In this document: positions 11,204 to 22,342 of the stretch, one piece after another | Layout: each line of letters starts with the position of its first letter | Position numbering within the stretch: the stretch's first letter is position 1 | Assembly (NCBI GenBank): GCA_963575745.1 | Contig: CAUYUJ010020682.1 | Span: 464,501-528,500, forward strand | Length of the DNA: 64,000 nt | Reading direction: 5' to 3' | From: Prorocentrum cordatum | Lineage: Eukaryota; Sar; Dinophyceae; Prorocentrales; Prorocentraceae | Translations under genes and position numbers: made by a program | The notes under the pieces: model-generated | Seen by the model: the letters and a program-made list of their open reading frames with translations, nothing else | The model's database searches: none | Told to the model about the DNA's origin: nothing

Positions 11204-11970
11204 AAGAGTCACACCCTCAAGCATCTGAGTAAGGCTCTCAGTAGGGCGTGTAGACACGCGCCTGACAAACCACGCAATCCTGTGTGGAGCCTGAATACAT
11301 TCGATGATCATGATGGCTGGATCAACCTCGTAGAGCTCGTAAATGAGTATCCGTGGCACCACGGACATGCGAGACATGATGGTTACAATCCTAAGCATGA
11401 CGAGGCCAAAGTCATCACCGCGAACCTATACGGCCGAACGGTGGACTAGCTGGCTGCCATCATGATGGAGGTTGTTCATGTCCGCGAACCAGACGGTGAA
11501 GAGAAACAACGCCTTCAGTTTAAGGTGTTAGTGCGGGACTCTGGCAAGTCCGACATCTTCATCCGGGCCTCGCAAGGGCACTCGTGGACGCTGAAGGCTC
11601 CATGGTCGTTGTACAAGTACATCGTACTACACGACAACCCTGCCGGGAGACCGGCCCCATGCCCCGAGGTTGCCATGCATGGCACTCGATGGAATGCTTT
11701 CGAAGGCATTATGTGGCATGGCCTCTCTTGTCGTTCAGAACACAACTCGAAGAAAAAAGGGGTCAGGCCGGTCGCACATCCACTTTGTACCGACGGTTCG
11801 CCGTCGCAGTGTGAACAGTGGGTGGGATCCAGATTCCAAGATCATCATTTTTGTGGACTGGCAGAAGGCCTTGAAGGATGGAACAAAGTTTTGTTGGTCT
11901 GACAATGGAGTCCTTCTATCCGAGGGAATTGACGGTATCATTGAACCGTACTATATTTCCCACGTAGAAG
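11204..11970 (+). pseudogene. Tpt1/KptA-like RNA 2'-phosphotransferase domain, copy 1
   Basis: Tpt1/KptA enzymes use NAD+ to remove an internal RNA 2'-phosphate, normally at a tRNA splice junction. In order I see LSKALSRACRHAPD (family LSKxLSxxLRHxP), DGW, EEKQRLQFKV, IRASQGHS (family IRAxQGHS), MHGTRW (family HGT), GRSHIHF (family RxHVHL) and SDNGVLLSEG. All four family catalytic positions (Arg, His, Arg, Arg) are present in the pieces. This copy is broken by TAG at 11447-11449 (CAG in copy 2) and by a one-base insertion in an A run near 11755, so it cannot be made as one chain. It is embedded in the element polyprotein and is not a separate host gene. Confidence 0.85.
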
Positions 11971-13550
11971 ACTTGGCCACGGGGAAGCAGTGGCGCAACC
12001 CAGAATATCTGGGCGACCGCAGAGCACGCGTCTCCACCACCTTGATGACGGCCCCGGGTAGGTGGACTGATGTGGGCAGTGCTAGTGTCAAGTACCAGTG
12101 GTCTCGCGACCAAGAGGGCGTTGACCCTCCTATGGTTTACGGTCACAGAGAAGTTGGGGACCACTACAGCCCTGCCACGCTGGGAAACCAGCCTGAAGTC
12201 CACCAGATCTTTATGATCACCGAGAGTGAGGCCGGAAGCGCGGCTCCAAGCCGCGCTCCAAGCCAAGGGCTTAGTGCCATATCTTGGCAGGCCATCAGCA
12301 CTTCAGATCTGGACCAGATCGCGGCCGCCTTAAATCCTGAACAGGTGGAGCAGTTGGCGGACAGACTGTACCAGCAAGACCCCTGGGCCGCTGGCCAGGG
12401 AGCCATGTCCGCCATGGCGACGCGCAATCGTCAGGCCATGCAGGGAAACCCGCCCGTAAATGGACTCAGAAATGAGATGCCCGAACCGCAGGGAGACCCG
12501 CAGACGTTCGGCCGCATCTTCGGAGAGCCTGCTCGATTCGAGCAGATGCCTGGTAGCCCCTCGCATAGTATGCACACACCGAGGGCATGACTCCAATGGC
12601 GACGCCACCTGCACAGTCTCCGTTCGGGACTCCTGGTCGCTCTGCCACGAGTGGCACTCTCATGGAGAGGACCGCCGCGGCCAGGGCCGAGCATGGAACA
12701 GCTCTCCTGAACATGATGCCGCCCGGCACTCCAACGAGTCAGCAGGGAAACCTGCCCGGCATTCCAAGCCATCATCGACCGTTTGATGGACAAACTACTG
12801 TCGCTTGTGTGCCTGATGACTACCGCGCAAGGGTGGCAGCTGCTGCGCAACAGGTGCAGAGTCATAACCTGCCCCACCCGAGTGGTCAGAGGTGGAGGCC
12901 GGCCTGGCCCTGGGAACCTGAGGGTCCCAATCCCAGGGATTCTGTTCGGCAGCGAGCCTTCATCCCAGCCTTCAATGCTCACCCGAGCATGGCCCAGGGC
13001 CAGAGACCATCGCCAGCACGCATGGATCCGCCACTGTACCCTGATGGGTCCAGAGTCCCGAACAAGTTTGTTCGCGAAGTGGCGGATCAATTCCACAGCC
13101 TCACAAACGTGCGCTGTAGCGATCAGTCCATGTATCCGCACATGGCTTTTATGCCTGCGCCGACGACGCCAGATGTGGCTGTCCAGCCCACTGCCCATTC
13201 GATATCGTCTGGCAGTAGAGGTGTGCCTGATTATATCAGGCAGACATATCACACCCAACAGGCGTGCTTTAGGCGCAGACAGGCCGTGCAGAACGCGCGT
13301 GATCACTCACGCGCAGCCGCGCTTGAGGTCGCGAGGAACAGAGGCTCGCCCATGCGAGGAAACTCGCCCGCTGTGACGCCTACAGCCTCTGTGCCAGCAG
13401 CTCCTCCAGTTGTGGCTGCCGTAGCGCCGGAGGTGCTAGATCCCGCGGGGAATCCTCCAGCGACCTTCATGCACTCCGAGACGGTCCTGGAGAGACAGCG
13501 GCGGATACATCCCAGAGCAGCAGATGTGGAAGTTTTCACTGGGATGGAAG
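11971..13550 (+). pseudogene. Tpt1-to-RING linker, copy 1
   Basis: Low-complexity Pro, Ala, Gln and Arg-rich polyprotein segment without a recognised fold. It holds hairpins at 12179, 12440, 12742 and 13354. Frames change at about 12590 relative to the single open frame of copy 2. Confidence 0.6.
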
Positions 13551-13777
13551 ATACCTGCGCGCTATGCCTCGAGGAGTTTCAGCCCGGGGAGAGCGTTTAC
13601 CGCTTGAGGTGCAACCACTTATTCCACGAGGAGTGCTGGAATTCCAATGTGGTGGGCCATGTTGCAAATCGGCGCGAGGGGGGCCCTGAGCAACCACCAT
13701 GTGCTATCTGCCGAGCGCCTGGCATCATAGCGTCATCATTTCCATGGGCCGGCTCCTGCACTCAGGCTCCTGAGTAA
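13551..13777 (+). pseudogene. RING-H2 finger, copy 1
   Basis: Residues read C-A-L-C, then 14 residues, C-N-H-L-F-H-E-E-C, then 21 residues, C-A-I-C (13556-13711). This is the C-x2-C, C-x-H-x2-H-x2-C, C-x2-C pattern of RING-H2 fingers, which usually recruit E2 enzymes for ubiquitin transfer. All eight zinc ligands are present in both element copies. The frame ends at TAA 13775-13777, where copy 2 has CAA. Ligase activity is inferred from family only. Confidence 0.85.
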
Positions 13778-15473
13778 ACAGCGAGGGAGTTGCGGGAGTT
13801 GAGGAGCTTGGTGGAGGAGATGACAGCCAGGATGCTAGACAGGCAGACAGCTCAGCCCCAGCAGCAGGGAAACCTGCCGGAGGAGGTGAGGCCGCCGATG
13901 GAGACGGGATGCTTCGATCAGCTTATCCCGATGACGGCGCCTCAGCAGGGAAACCTGCCTAACACCCCGCAGGTGGCTCCTCAAATGTCTCCCCAGAGTG
14001 GGGGCGGGGCAGAGCTGGCACTGGACCCTGAGCAGCTGCGTGAGTTGCGTGTTCGGCATTTCCAGACCCAAATGGATAATGCGCACACACAACCTTTATG
14101 CTGGATGCCGACAATCCTGAGACTGAGAGTGCGTCGTTGGACCTCTCAGATTCCTCAGTGGCAACAGCGGCAACAGCAGTCAGGGCCGTCGATTTCTCAG
14201 CTACGAACGAGGAGTTCGATGAGTGGTTGCAGTACAGGGATCACCTCACGAATGAGGGGTTGCAGGACATCACCCTTCATTCGTATCTGACGCTGACGAG
14301 ACGCACCACCCGCGAGCAGTATAAGAGCATACGTGATGAGTATGCCAGCCGGCGGGAGGAGCGTGGCGCTCATGCTCAGAACGTGTCGTACTTCCAGTAC
14401 ATTGACCTGGCGCGTATGGCCGAAGGCAGGCCGGGTGCCAGTACAATGCGGGGAAACCCGCCAGGGAGTACAACCGAATCGCGGGGAAACCCGCCAGATG
14501 GCACAGCTGGCACTTCAGAAACAGTGCGCATCAAGCAGCCGAGTAAGACTTTCTTGGAGGATGGTGGAAACTCTATCCTCATCGATGTAGGCTCGAAGAT
14601 CAACATAGTGGGAGAAAACACGAGCCGCAAGTTTGTCCAGGCTGCTGAGGCACATGGCCGTTCTTGTACGTTCGAACCCCGTTCTCGTCTGAACATCAAC
14701 GGGGTGGGCGAAGTGTCGGCCCCAGCGGATACCGTAGACACCTTCAGCATTGCCTGCGAGTACCAGGGCTCGACCCAGCTCGATTCGCACAAGACGAACA
14801 TTGAGGCTGTTGCAAAGACCTTCCAGCCTTCCTAGGCTTCGATAGTACGCAGGACAAGCGCACTATTATTGTGCTCGAACGAGGCCAGGAGAAGCTGATA
14901 TTCCCTGGGAAGGGACAGGTCAAGATGGAGCTCCCCGAGGGCTCCAAGATCACGCCGACGACGAAGCTGCCATCAGGGCATCTGTCGATCAGGTGTGATC
15001 GATTTGGAGCTGCGGGGCAACCCGCCTCGAGCTCAAGCAGCACGTCGTTCCAGACGGTGCTGGCGGGCGAGCCGACCCCGGCGCAGGAGCGCAAACAATT
15101 GTAGGGAAACCTGCCTCAGGGGTTAATGGAGACGCTCGCCAAAGCAATGATGAGAGGCGATAGCATCGACGATCTTGAGACGTTCGATTGCTTCGTAGCT
15201 GGGACACTGGCCCAGCATGGTGGAAGTGTACCCATGGACGCTGTGCGGTCCCGCCGGAAGATAGTGATGGGGTACGCGAACCGTGAGCTGCAGACAGTCA
15301 GCGACGCGAGGTCCAAGGGCGTGCTGAAGCAGCTGATGGATAATCCATCCATGCTGGCGGCGTCTGCGGAGCAATCCGCCTCTGAGGCCACGGCGCGCTG
15401 CAGCGCTGAGCTCCAGCATCTGAGGGAAGCCCAGATGCTGGCAGACGTTGCAGGCGCATCTTCTTTATCTTGA
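13778..15473 (+). pseudogene. Coiled-coil linker and aspartic protease, copy 1
   Basis: A short helical stretch (LRSLVEEMTARMLDRQTAQ) follows the RING. From about 14530 the frame reads as a retroviral-type aspartic protease that would cut the polyprotein: SILIDVGSKINIVG (14569-14613), then NGVGEV, and PSGHL near 14960-14990. The catalytic motif is D-V-G instead of the usual D-T-G or D-S-G, in both copies. Relative to copy 2, the flap-to-LGLD part is damaged (frame ends at 14835, TAG). The C-terminal segment 15126-15473 is open and ends in the conserved TGA. Confidence 0.75.
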
Positions 15474-15510
15474 AGATGGCAGGGCGACGCCGCCCCCTCG
15501 TCGTCTTGCC
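15471..15510 (+). promoter_or_regulatory. Conserved in-frame TGA followed by a 12-bp stem-loop
   Basis: The protease frame ends in TGA (15471-15473), but the same frame is open again straight after it into the next coding block. Four bases downstream GGCAGGGCGACG (15478-15489) pairs with CGTCGTCTTGCC (15499-15510), 12 pairs including two G-U, with a 9-nt loop. Copy 2 has the same TGA and stem at 35073-35112. The layout resembles retroviral stop-codon readthrough signals. Function is inferred. Confidence 0.65.
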
Positions 15511-17074
15511 CGATGGCCGAAAGGCCGGGGGGCAACAAGGACAGCGGGGTAACCTGCCCTAGCAAAAGAGCTTCTGTCATTGAAGATACGAGAGAGGCTT
15601 GCGCCGACCTCCGCACCCGAGGTTATATCTGTGATCGTATTTCCCACAATGAGCTTATAACGACTGTGGGCACATATTACCTGGGTGCGGTGATCAGTGG
15701 AGATTACACTCTCATATGGATTAGTACCCCGGGTGACTGGCATGTACGAGCTCCAGGGAAGAGAGTGGCCCCACATTGGTCACGTATCCAAAACCTTTTG
15801 ATAAAAGCCAGGAAGCTCCGTATGAAAATCATAACGTTTGGTCTCCAGGATATGTTGGGAAGCTATCTCCAGTACGTGATACTCTGGAAGATCTTAAGTT
15901 GTCAGTGATACGGATGCGTTTGTGTCATTTTGGTATTCGGTTCAATATGCAAGACAGTACACCGAGTGGTACTTATATGCAGGTAGCTACATCAATACCG
16001 ATTAACTCTAAGCTGTGGGCATGTACGTGCAAATTGGCGATACCACAACATGTGTTGGATTGGTACGGCCAAACAGTGCGGCATGCTGAATGGCGAGCTC
16101 AGACACGTACTACACTCACCCGTCATCTTAACGACAAAATCCTGGGAAGCACCACAACGCACGGAAGCGTGCCTATATACTTGATCACCTATACACGTAC
16201 GAACTATAACATCCATCACTACGTGACGACCAACAAGGGAGGACCGAGATGGTCTGATGTTATCCGACGTGTAACAATTCACCTGGATACCAATGCGGTT
16301 ATTCCGGATATCGCAGTAGCCGATCAACCAACAGGATATGATTGGCATGCACAACTACCTGCAGGGGTTGCCAACATCAGCACACGGTTGTATTGGCAAC
16401 CCGAGGAACCGGTCTTGCTCGGAAGCGAGCCTACTCAATCACCACAGAAACTTAGACGCGTCATCATAGATGACTGTCCTCTCCCCCTCCCGACTCTGGC
16501 GATTGACGCATGTACTCACTCAACAACGACGATGGGCACACAGACCGGCGAACAAGACGAGCAAGTCTTACCTACGGAGTCGCGTATCAAGCAGAAGGAA
16601 AGGCTCAAAGCCGAAAAGGAAGCAGGCATCAAGCCTCGCCGCATCAAAAAGCACGTTGAAGACGGAAACGACGATTGCGGCGACGACTTGTCAGGACTCG
16701 GACAGGATCTTATGGCGACCTGGAGCACTGACGTCCCTACTGAGCTGATAAGCTCCGATGAGGATGATGACCTGTTCCTTACCCTCCCCACATCTATGCC
16801 CGACACACACGCTGACATATACAGCATAGTCGCTACTCTATGCTATGGTCATAACAACTGCGTGGATATGTTGGAGCTTTGTGGCGGCGAGGGTGGCATT
16901 TCAGAGCTTGCCTTCTCAAGGGGACTCTCCTCAGGAGGCAACTTAGACAAGATCACGCGTGCCGACCTGGGAGACCCCTCGGTGCAGCGGGCTGTAGATC
17001 ACTACTTCGCAATATGCTACGTACGAGTTGCCATGCTACAACCCAGTTGCCGCACCACAGGACCACCATCCTAA
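15474..17074 (+). pseudogene. First methyltransferase-like module and acidic linker, copy 1
   Basis: The block opens after the TGA (first ATG 15513). It contains WISTPGDW, then LCHFGIRF (about 15917-15940), TYMQVATS and CTCKLAIPQHVLDW, which has the shape of the C-terminal part of cytosine-5 methyltransferase relatives. A charged linker follows (KQKERLKAEKEAG, SSDEDDD). Then VDMLELCGGEGGISEL (16862-16910) resembles the SAM-binding motif I, and MLQPSCRTTG resembles motif IV (PPC) with Ser for the second Pro. There is a frame change near 15860-15900, and TAA at 17072 replaces TAC of copy 2. I know that cytosine methyltransferases have been reported in dinoflagellate retrotransposons. The specific assignment here is by eye. 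Confidence 0.6.
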
Positions 17075-18313
17075 TACAACTACAAAGTGAAACACGATAC
17101 TTGGGAACAGCACCACAAATAATACTTACCACACATAACTTACTGTGGTAAAACTGCTGTTACTCAAGATGATGCACGGAGGTGGTTTATACGCGAACAA
17201 CCTACAGGAGCATGGGTGGATGACATTTCCCCATGGAAAGAACTTGCCAACCGACCACGCATCACAACCGTACGCATTGATCAGTGTGCGACGGGTCTCA
17301 AAGATACGGCTGGTGACTATATTAAGAAGCCGACAAATATCACCAGCAACGACGAGACGATTCTTAAACCTTTTGAGCGACTCAAATTCAACGGTCAGCA
17401 TGCACACGCACAACCGTGCAGCAGAGAGCTTGCACCGGCACAAAAATGCACTCGACGACTGCAGTCTGCCTGTGTGGAAGCCGTCTATTTGGCGAGAGCC
17501 ATTGACACTACGCGCGGAAACGCGCCTACACGTACTGCACATGCTTACCCTGCTGACCTTCCTGATCAAGCCGAACCGGGAGAAGGTATGAAACGCGTCG
17601 GCGATCGCATCATCCCGAAAGTGGCTACATGCCCAGCATGCATTGACAATGTCCGAGAGGACAGTCCTAGCCACAACAGAGACCCTACGCAGTGCAAGTG
17701 TCATGATTCTATCTCTGTATATTGGCCATGTCCCGCATGCCAAAGGGATCTTACGAGAAGCATAGGTGTTAAGAACCACCTCGATACCGAACCTGGTAAA
17801 TGTCGTTTTGCTGAACCGTTTAAACTTCCAGATGATCATGACCCCGAAGGTAAGACTGTGCCAGCTTGGTGGAAACCCTTGCCCAAACCTGGTGAGGGCC
17901 AAGCTTCAGCGCCAGGTGGCCGCCAAGGCGCACGCGCCAGGCCACCGCGACCACGATCCTTCGGGGACGCCGATCCGACATCTGGTGCCAGCAGTTACGA
18001 CATGCTACGAGACGCTCCCGAGCGTGGAAACACGCCTTCTGCGTCTTCTGGCGAACCGCCACAGGTAGCGGCCCGCCGCGGTCGCCTACAAGGCGTACCA
18101 CCACCACCAGATGCAGTTGACGAAGGAGACCGACTGCGGAGAGCTACAAGGAACCCTCTTGCCTCCACCGGCTCGGGGGCTCCACGACTACCCGACTGGG
18201 CGAGATTTGATATCCAACGCAGTCTGCAAAACCTCCGTAGCCATGAACCTCATGTCGTTAAGAAGGAACTCCGTAAACTGCACCTACGGTGGCATCATGC
18301 GAAGGAACCCTAG
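17075..18313 (+). pseudogene. Second methyltransferase-like module, C2HC finger and start of integrase, copy 1
   Basis: TVRIDQCATGLKDT (about 17265-17305) with KKPTNITSND and a Cys-His tail repeats the pattern of the first module (C-x2-G-hydrophobic-K/R, then a Thr-rich strand, then Cys and His). A finger C-x2-C-x12-H-x7-C follows at about 17730-17805 (CPACQRDL ... HLDTEPGKC), with an extra CPAC at about 17630. The 3' part carries the integrase His pair (LHLRWHHAKE). TAG at 18311-18313 replaces AAG of copy 2. Confidence 0.6.
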
Positions 18314-20032
18314 ATGAGGCTAATCCTAGACAAAGTGGGACTGGACAGCGTTCGACTGAATATGATCAAAGAAGGAATGCAGAGCATGGGAACGCCCAGG
18401 AAACTCAACATTACCTTCGGTGAGCCTTCCTGGAAACTGGCTCGATGAAGGCGAAATGGATCTCATGTTTTACAAGAAACGAACCATATTCCACAGTGTG
18501 GATCGTTGTATTCGCCTGGCAGCAGGCCAAGAGATTTCCGACAGAGAACGTGGCACTATACTCGACGCCTACCACTACTGCTGGATTGCCTATCATGGAC
18601 CCTTCAAAGTCTTGTACTCAGATGGAGAAGGCGCCCTGAACAATGATACCGCGAAGGCCATGATGGCAAACAAGGGTACAACACTCCGTATCCGAGCGCC
18701 TGGCCAACACGCGAATTCAATCGAGTCACGAAACGGTATTATCAGGGGCGTTCTCCACATGATTGAGCAAGAGCTGAACAGACAAACGTTCCTGTTGTAT
18801 TCACTAGAGTATTGGCTGAAGGCATCTTCGTCACCAACGCCTTCACGTTTTACAACGGAGCATCGCCATACCAAGCACACACTGGACGCCAGCCCTCCAT
18901 TCTTCCTGACCTCGACACCCTTGACTTTCCCAAGGGGCCCGAGACGTCAGGCCATGAACGAGAACGTCGTGTGAGGGAAGTTAGCCTAGAAGCAATAACT
19001 CAAGCCACGGCTGTGGCCAAGACAAATCGTGCTCTCAGGGCTAAAACGGCTCCAGATGGTGCTCGCCTTTACTCAGCAGGGGATCTGGTCGACTACCATC
19101 GACCCAGTGCCACTAAGGACGATCGTGGAGGCTGGAACGGCCCGTTCCATGTGATCCGTAACGTGCCTGGAAGAGGACACATCGTTGTCAAGGCAGGACC
19201 TCGTGAGGTAATTGTGATGTATCCTGATGCTCGTCACACGCTATGCATCGAATGCCTCCTTGCACGGGAACTTGGCATGGATAATATGGCCATGCAAACA
19301 GTCCTTACGTATGTGGCACACCTTGGCGCAGGGAAACCTGCCAACGTCTTTGGCTACATCCCAGACTGCAAGGGGAACCTCAATCTTTCAGACGACAGCA
19401 AGTTTCACCCGCGCGTACATATTGCATTACAGTATCTCGTGCGAAATTATTTTCGAGTAGAACGCGTAGTAGCAGTTAGACTGGCCAAAAGTGTGTCATG
19501 TCTACCTGCAGTAAAGTACGCCACCAGGGCTACGCTGATCCACTACGACAATGATGTTAGCCCAGCCCCTCACTATTATGAGTGTGTGGGCACTGGCCTG
19601 AATATTCCTCAAGTCACTGGTAGCTTTCATTCCAGACTCATCCAATGCTTGACCTCGCATGTTCCTTCCTTGGGATTTCACGACGACCTGGTCAAGTATC
19701 AGCACTCGGGTACCACGTCTGGAGAACACGATTGTCCTGGAAACAGGCCTCCACCAGACACCCCAGGTGCTTCATCGCCAAGTGAAGGCCGTCTGTCGAC
19801 AATCTATGAAGATAACGAGGAACATAATATCGAAGCCATGATGCTGGAAGAATGGTACGATGAGCTACGTATGGACCTTCATCCCACGACGACTACCGAC
19901 GATTATCTCTACTGCGTCCCAACAACTATGCTGCCCGACCAATGTGTTTTGGTTTCAGCATCTGTGGACGAAGAAGATATCGTATGTCGGAAACGCTCGG
20001 AGACGAGCCTGAACCACAAGAGCCCTGTCTAG
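18314..20032 (+). pseudogene. Integrase, copy 1
   Basis: Integrase joins the cDNA ends to target DNA. A 17-nt deletion near 18377, compared with copy 2, removes the CxxC half of the N-terminal zinc site and shifts frame. The core (18420-18974) has the acid triad: Asp in GEMDLMFYKK, Asp in LYSDGEGAL, Glu in SIESRNG. The last two are separated by 33 residues (35 is usual). The C-terminal part (18812-20032) is in another frame and shows NGPFHVIRN and an SH3-like basic strand, followed by an acidic linker toward RT. Confidence 0.8.
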
Positions 20033-21961
20033 TCTCTCTATGCGCAACCACACCTGACGAGGGCTACTCTCTTGACAGTGATGGATATGGTCCCTATGTT
20101 GAACTATGTTTTACATTAGAAATGTCAAAAGTAGTGTTGGACCAGACTCAACTTGCACAGCTCGACACTGATATGGTTGCAACGATGAGAGTTTATGTAT
20201 CCTCTGCTGCTAAACGCGCTGTGGTAGTCAAGGAAGACGACCTACTCACCAAAGCCGACATAGCAGCACACCCGAAAGAGGTTAGTGAGGCTTTGTACAC
20301 TGAACTCAAGATCTGGCTTGATAGCCGGTGTTTTGAGATGTATGATTTATCCAAAGCCTCCAACATCATGACATCCAGATGTGTAAATAAGTGGAAGTTT
20401 GTGAAGGTAGGTCCAGGTAGGTACCGAGAACGTTAAAGCCATCCGTCTCAGACTTGTCCTTCGTGGATTTATGGACACTGAGGATTTCGATGTGGAAACC
20501 TTCTCGGGAACCGCTCGAAGGCAGTCCCAGAGACTCTCAGCAAGTGAGGCGGCATGCCATCCAGAGTGGATCTTAGCATCCATGGATATCGACAACGGGT
20601 TCCTCAAGGGTTTGACCTATGAGGAACTTGCCCATGCCACCGGCGAGGAAACTCGCATGGTTTGCTTCGCTCCTCCACCGGGAAGTGCCCAGGTACTTCG
20701 TGCACTGCCCGGCTTTTCATCCCATGACGAAAGCCGACGCTGCCTCAGGTGCCTCAAGCCAGGAACGGGTACAAAGGACGCCCCAAGAGCATTTTCTCTC
20801 AAGCTTCGTACGACCACACGAGCTATAGGCCTTACACCGACAAGTTATGGCCCTGAATTTGAATTCAGCCAAGATTTGTTAACGGCAAAACATGTCGATG
20901 ACATTAATATGACAGGCCTAGAGAAACATATAGACGACTATGTACAACGTGTCCATAAGGTGTTTGGCAAATGCAAGCTTAACAAACACTCATATACGAA
21001 CTGCGCCGTTCGCTACACTAAGAATGACCAAGGGGATGTGATCATGGATCAGGACGAGCGCATCAAACAACTACGTCCCATCACACACCCAGAACTTACA
21101 GGAGCGGCGACCGATACCAAAGCCACCAAACTCATCACCGACATGTTCGTCAGCTTGCGAGGAGCCCTCGCCTGTCCCCTTCTTACTCAAGTCTGGCTCA
21201 TGGTATATGTGGTCTCTCTTCAGAAAATCCAAGAGCCCACCAACCTACAAGTCAGACGACAGAATGCTGCGACGCGAACGCTGATCATCAGCCCGAAGCG
21301 CATCACCTTCCCTCGGATGAAGCCGACGAATGAAGTTGACATGCGCAGTGATTCGGGGCACCGGAAGCTCACCGGGGAGGAGGACGATGAGACCAAGGGC
21401 TATGGCATACGCGGGGCCAACGTACTACGGCGAGGAAACTCGCCTCAAGGCAAATCCGTCGTTCACCTCTGTGACGGACTATGCAAATCACACCGACTGC
21501 AGGTGAGGTCCAGCTATGCCGCTGAGGCACTTGCAGCTGCACACAACCTCGATGAGTGTTACCCTGCGCCCATCACTCTCCACGAGCTCAAGGCAGGGGC
21601 TCTGGCTCCACGACAACTACGAGATATGCGTGAAGTTGGGGGCCTAGCTATTAAAGTATCCCTCACCATAGACGCTGAGTCGGTATATAAATCGCTATCT
21701 TGCAAGGATCTTAAGATACCGACGGAACGGACCTTGCTTGATCATATTAGCTGGATACGTGAGCTCATGGATATAGGTATAGTGCATAATGTGCAGTGGT
21801 GTGATACTAGAGATATGACCGCAGATGGGCATACAAAGGGGGGCATCGATCGGGAGCTGCTTTTGGAAGTGATGTCAGGCAACCAGTCATTTAAGTATGA
21901 CGTGAAGCAGTTTGTTCCCTTTCGGGGTCCCGAGGACAGAAACAAGCCTAAGTCTAATTAA
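20033..21961 (+). pseudogene. Reverse transcriptase and RNase H, copy 1
   Basis: The RT N-terminus is at 19942-20436 (ASNIMTSR, KWKFVKVG). A ~10-nt insertion near 20405-20420 breaks the frame. The rest (20471-21961, 496 aa) is open. RT motif A reads MDIDNGFLKG, where copy 2 has MDIDKAFLKG. Motif B region is GTKDAPRAFSLKL. Motif C is KHVDDI (20888-20905), with His for the usual Tyr of YVDD. RNase H follows with its four acids visible: DSG (about 21350), YAAEA, TIDAES and TADGHTKG. The frame ends in TAA at 21959-21961. Confidence 0.9.
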
Positions 21962-22342
21962 TTTTAGTCTGTCCTTGTTGCCCCGGCGGTCCAATTTGCC
22001 AGCATGGGCGCCTACTACAGAGGCGCCCTTCTAGGTGCTCGGAAACGAGCCTTACATTTCACGCTTGGTAACGAGCCTGTTCAATGCGATTCAGGCTCTT
22101 TGCCTTAATACCCGTTTGCTCGGTGAGGTATGACCCGTTTGGCTTACCTCTAGCCGGGCCGATAGCCCTTTACCATTCAAGGGGCTGTCTCGTATTTGCG
22201 TGAAATGCCTTGCGAGGAAACTCGCCTTACAGTCTGGTGTTGGGCCAGTCTGTACGCACTGTTTTCTTGCAAACAGTTGCTCGCGCGGCCTTTGTAGAGC
22301 CTAACGGCTGCGCAGTTATACTCTCCGTCTCCTCCCCTCCCG
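21962..22342 (+). other. 3' untranslated region of copy 1
   Basis: Lies between the RNase H stop and the 3' LTR. It holds three hairpins of the element family: GCTCGGAAACGAGCC (22037), GCTTGGTAACGAGCC (22073) and GCGAGGAAACTCGCC (22212). It ends in a pyrimidine-rich tract (CTCTCCGTCTCCTCCCCTCC, 22321-22340), where a polypurine tract would be expected. Confidence 0.8.

Larger units (their letters stand above)
7873..22225 (+). repeat. Family of ~34 GNRA-loop hairpins in copy 1
   Basis: Consensus GCNNG-GNRA-CNNGCC. Start positions include 7873, 7956, 8423, 8750, 8897, 9365, 9440, 9656, 10372, 10497, 10954, 11035, 12179, 12440, 12742, 13354, 13864, 13945, 14448, 14481, 15012, 15101, 15544, 16159, 16417, 17512, 18022, 19328, 19735, 20643, 21430, and non-coding 22037, 22073 and 22212. 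Stems seen are GCAGG, GCGGG, GCGAG, GCTCG, GCTGG, GCCTG, GCGTG, GCGCG, GCACG and GCTTG, each with its matching 3' arm. Loops are GAAA, GCAA, GAGA, GTAA, GGGA and rarely GAAG. Only 12440 and 19735 have a non-pairing base. In coding parts the frame is always x-GN-x-P. Confidence 0.92.
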
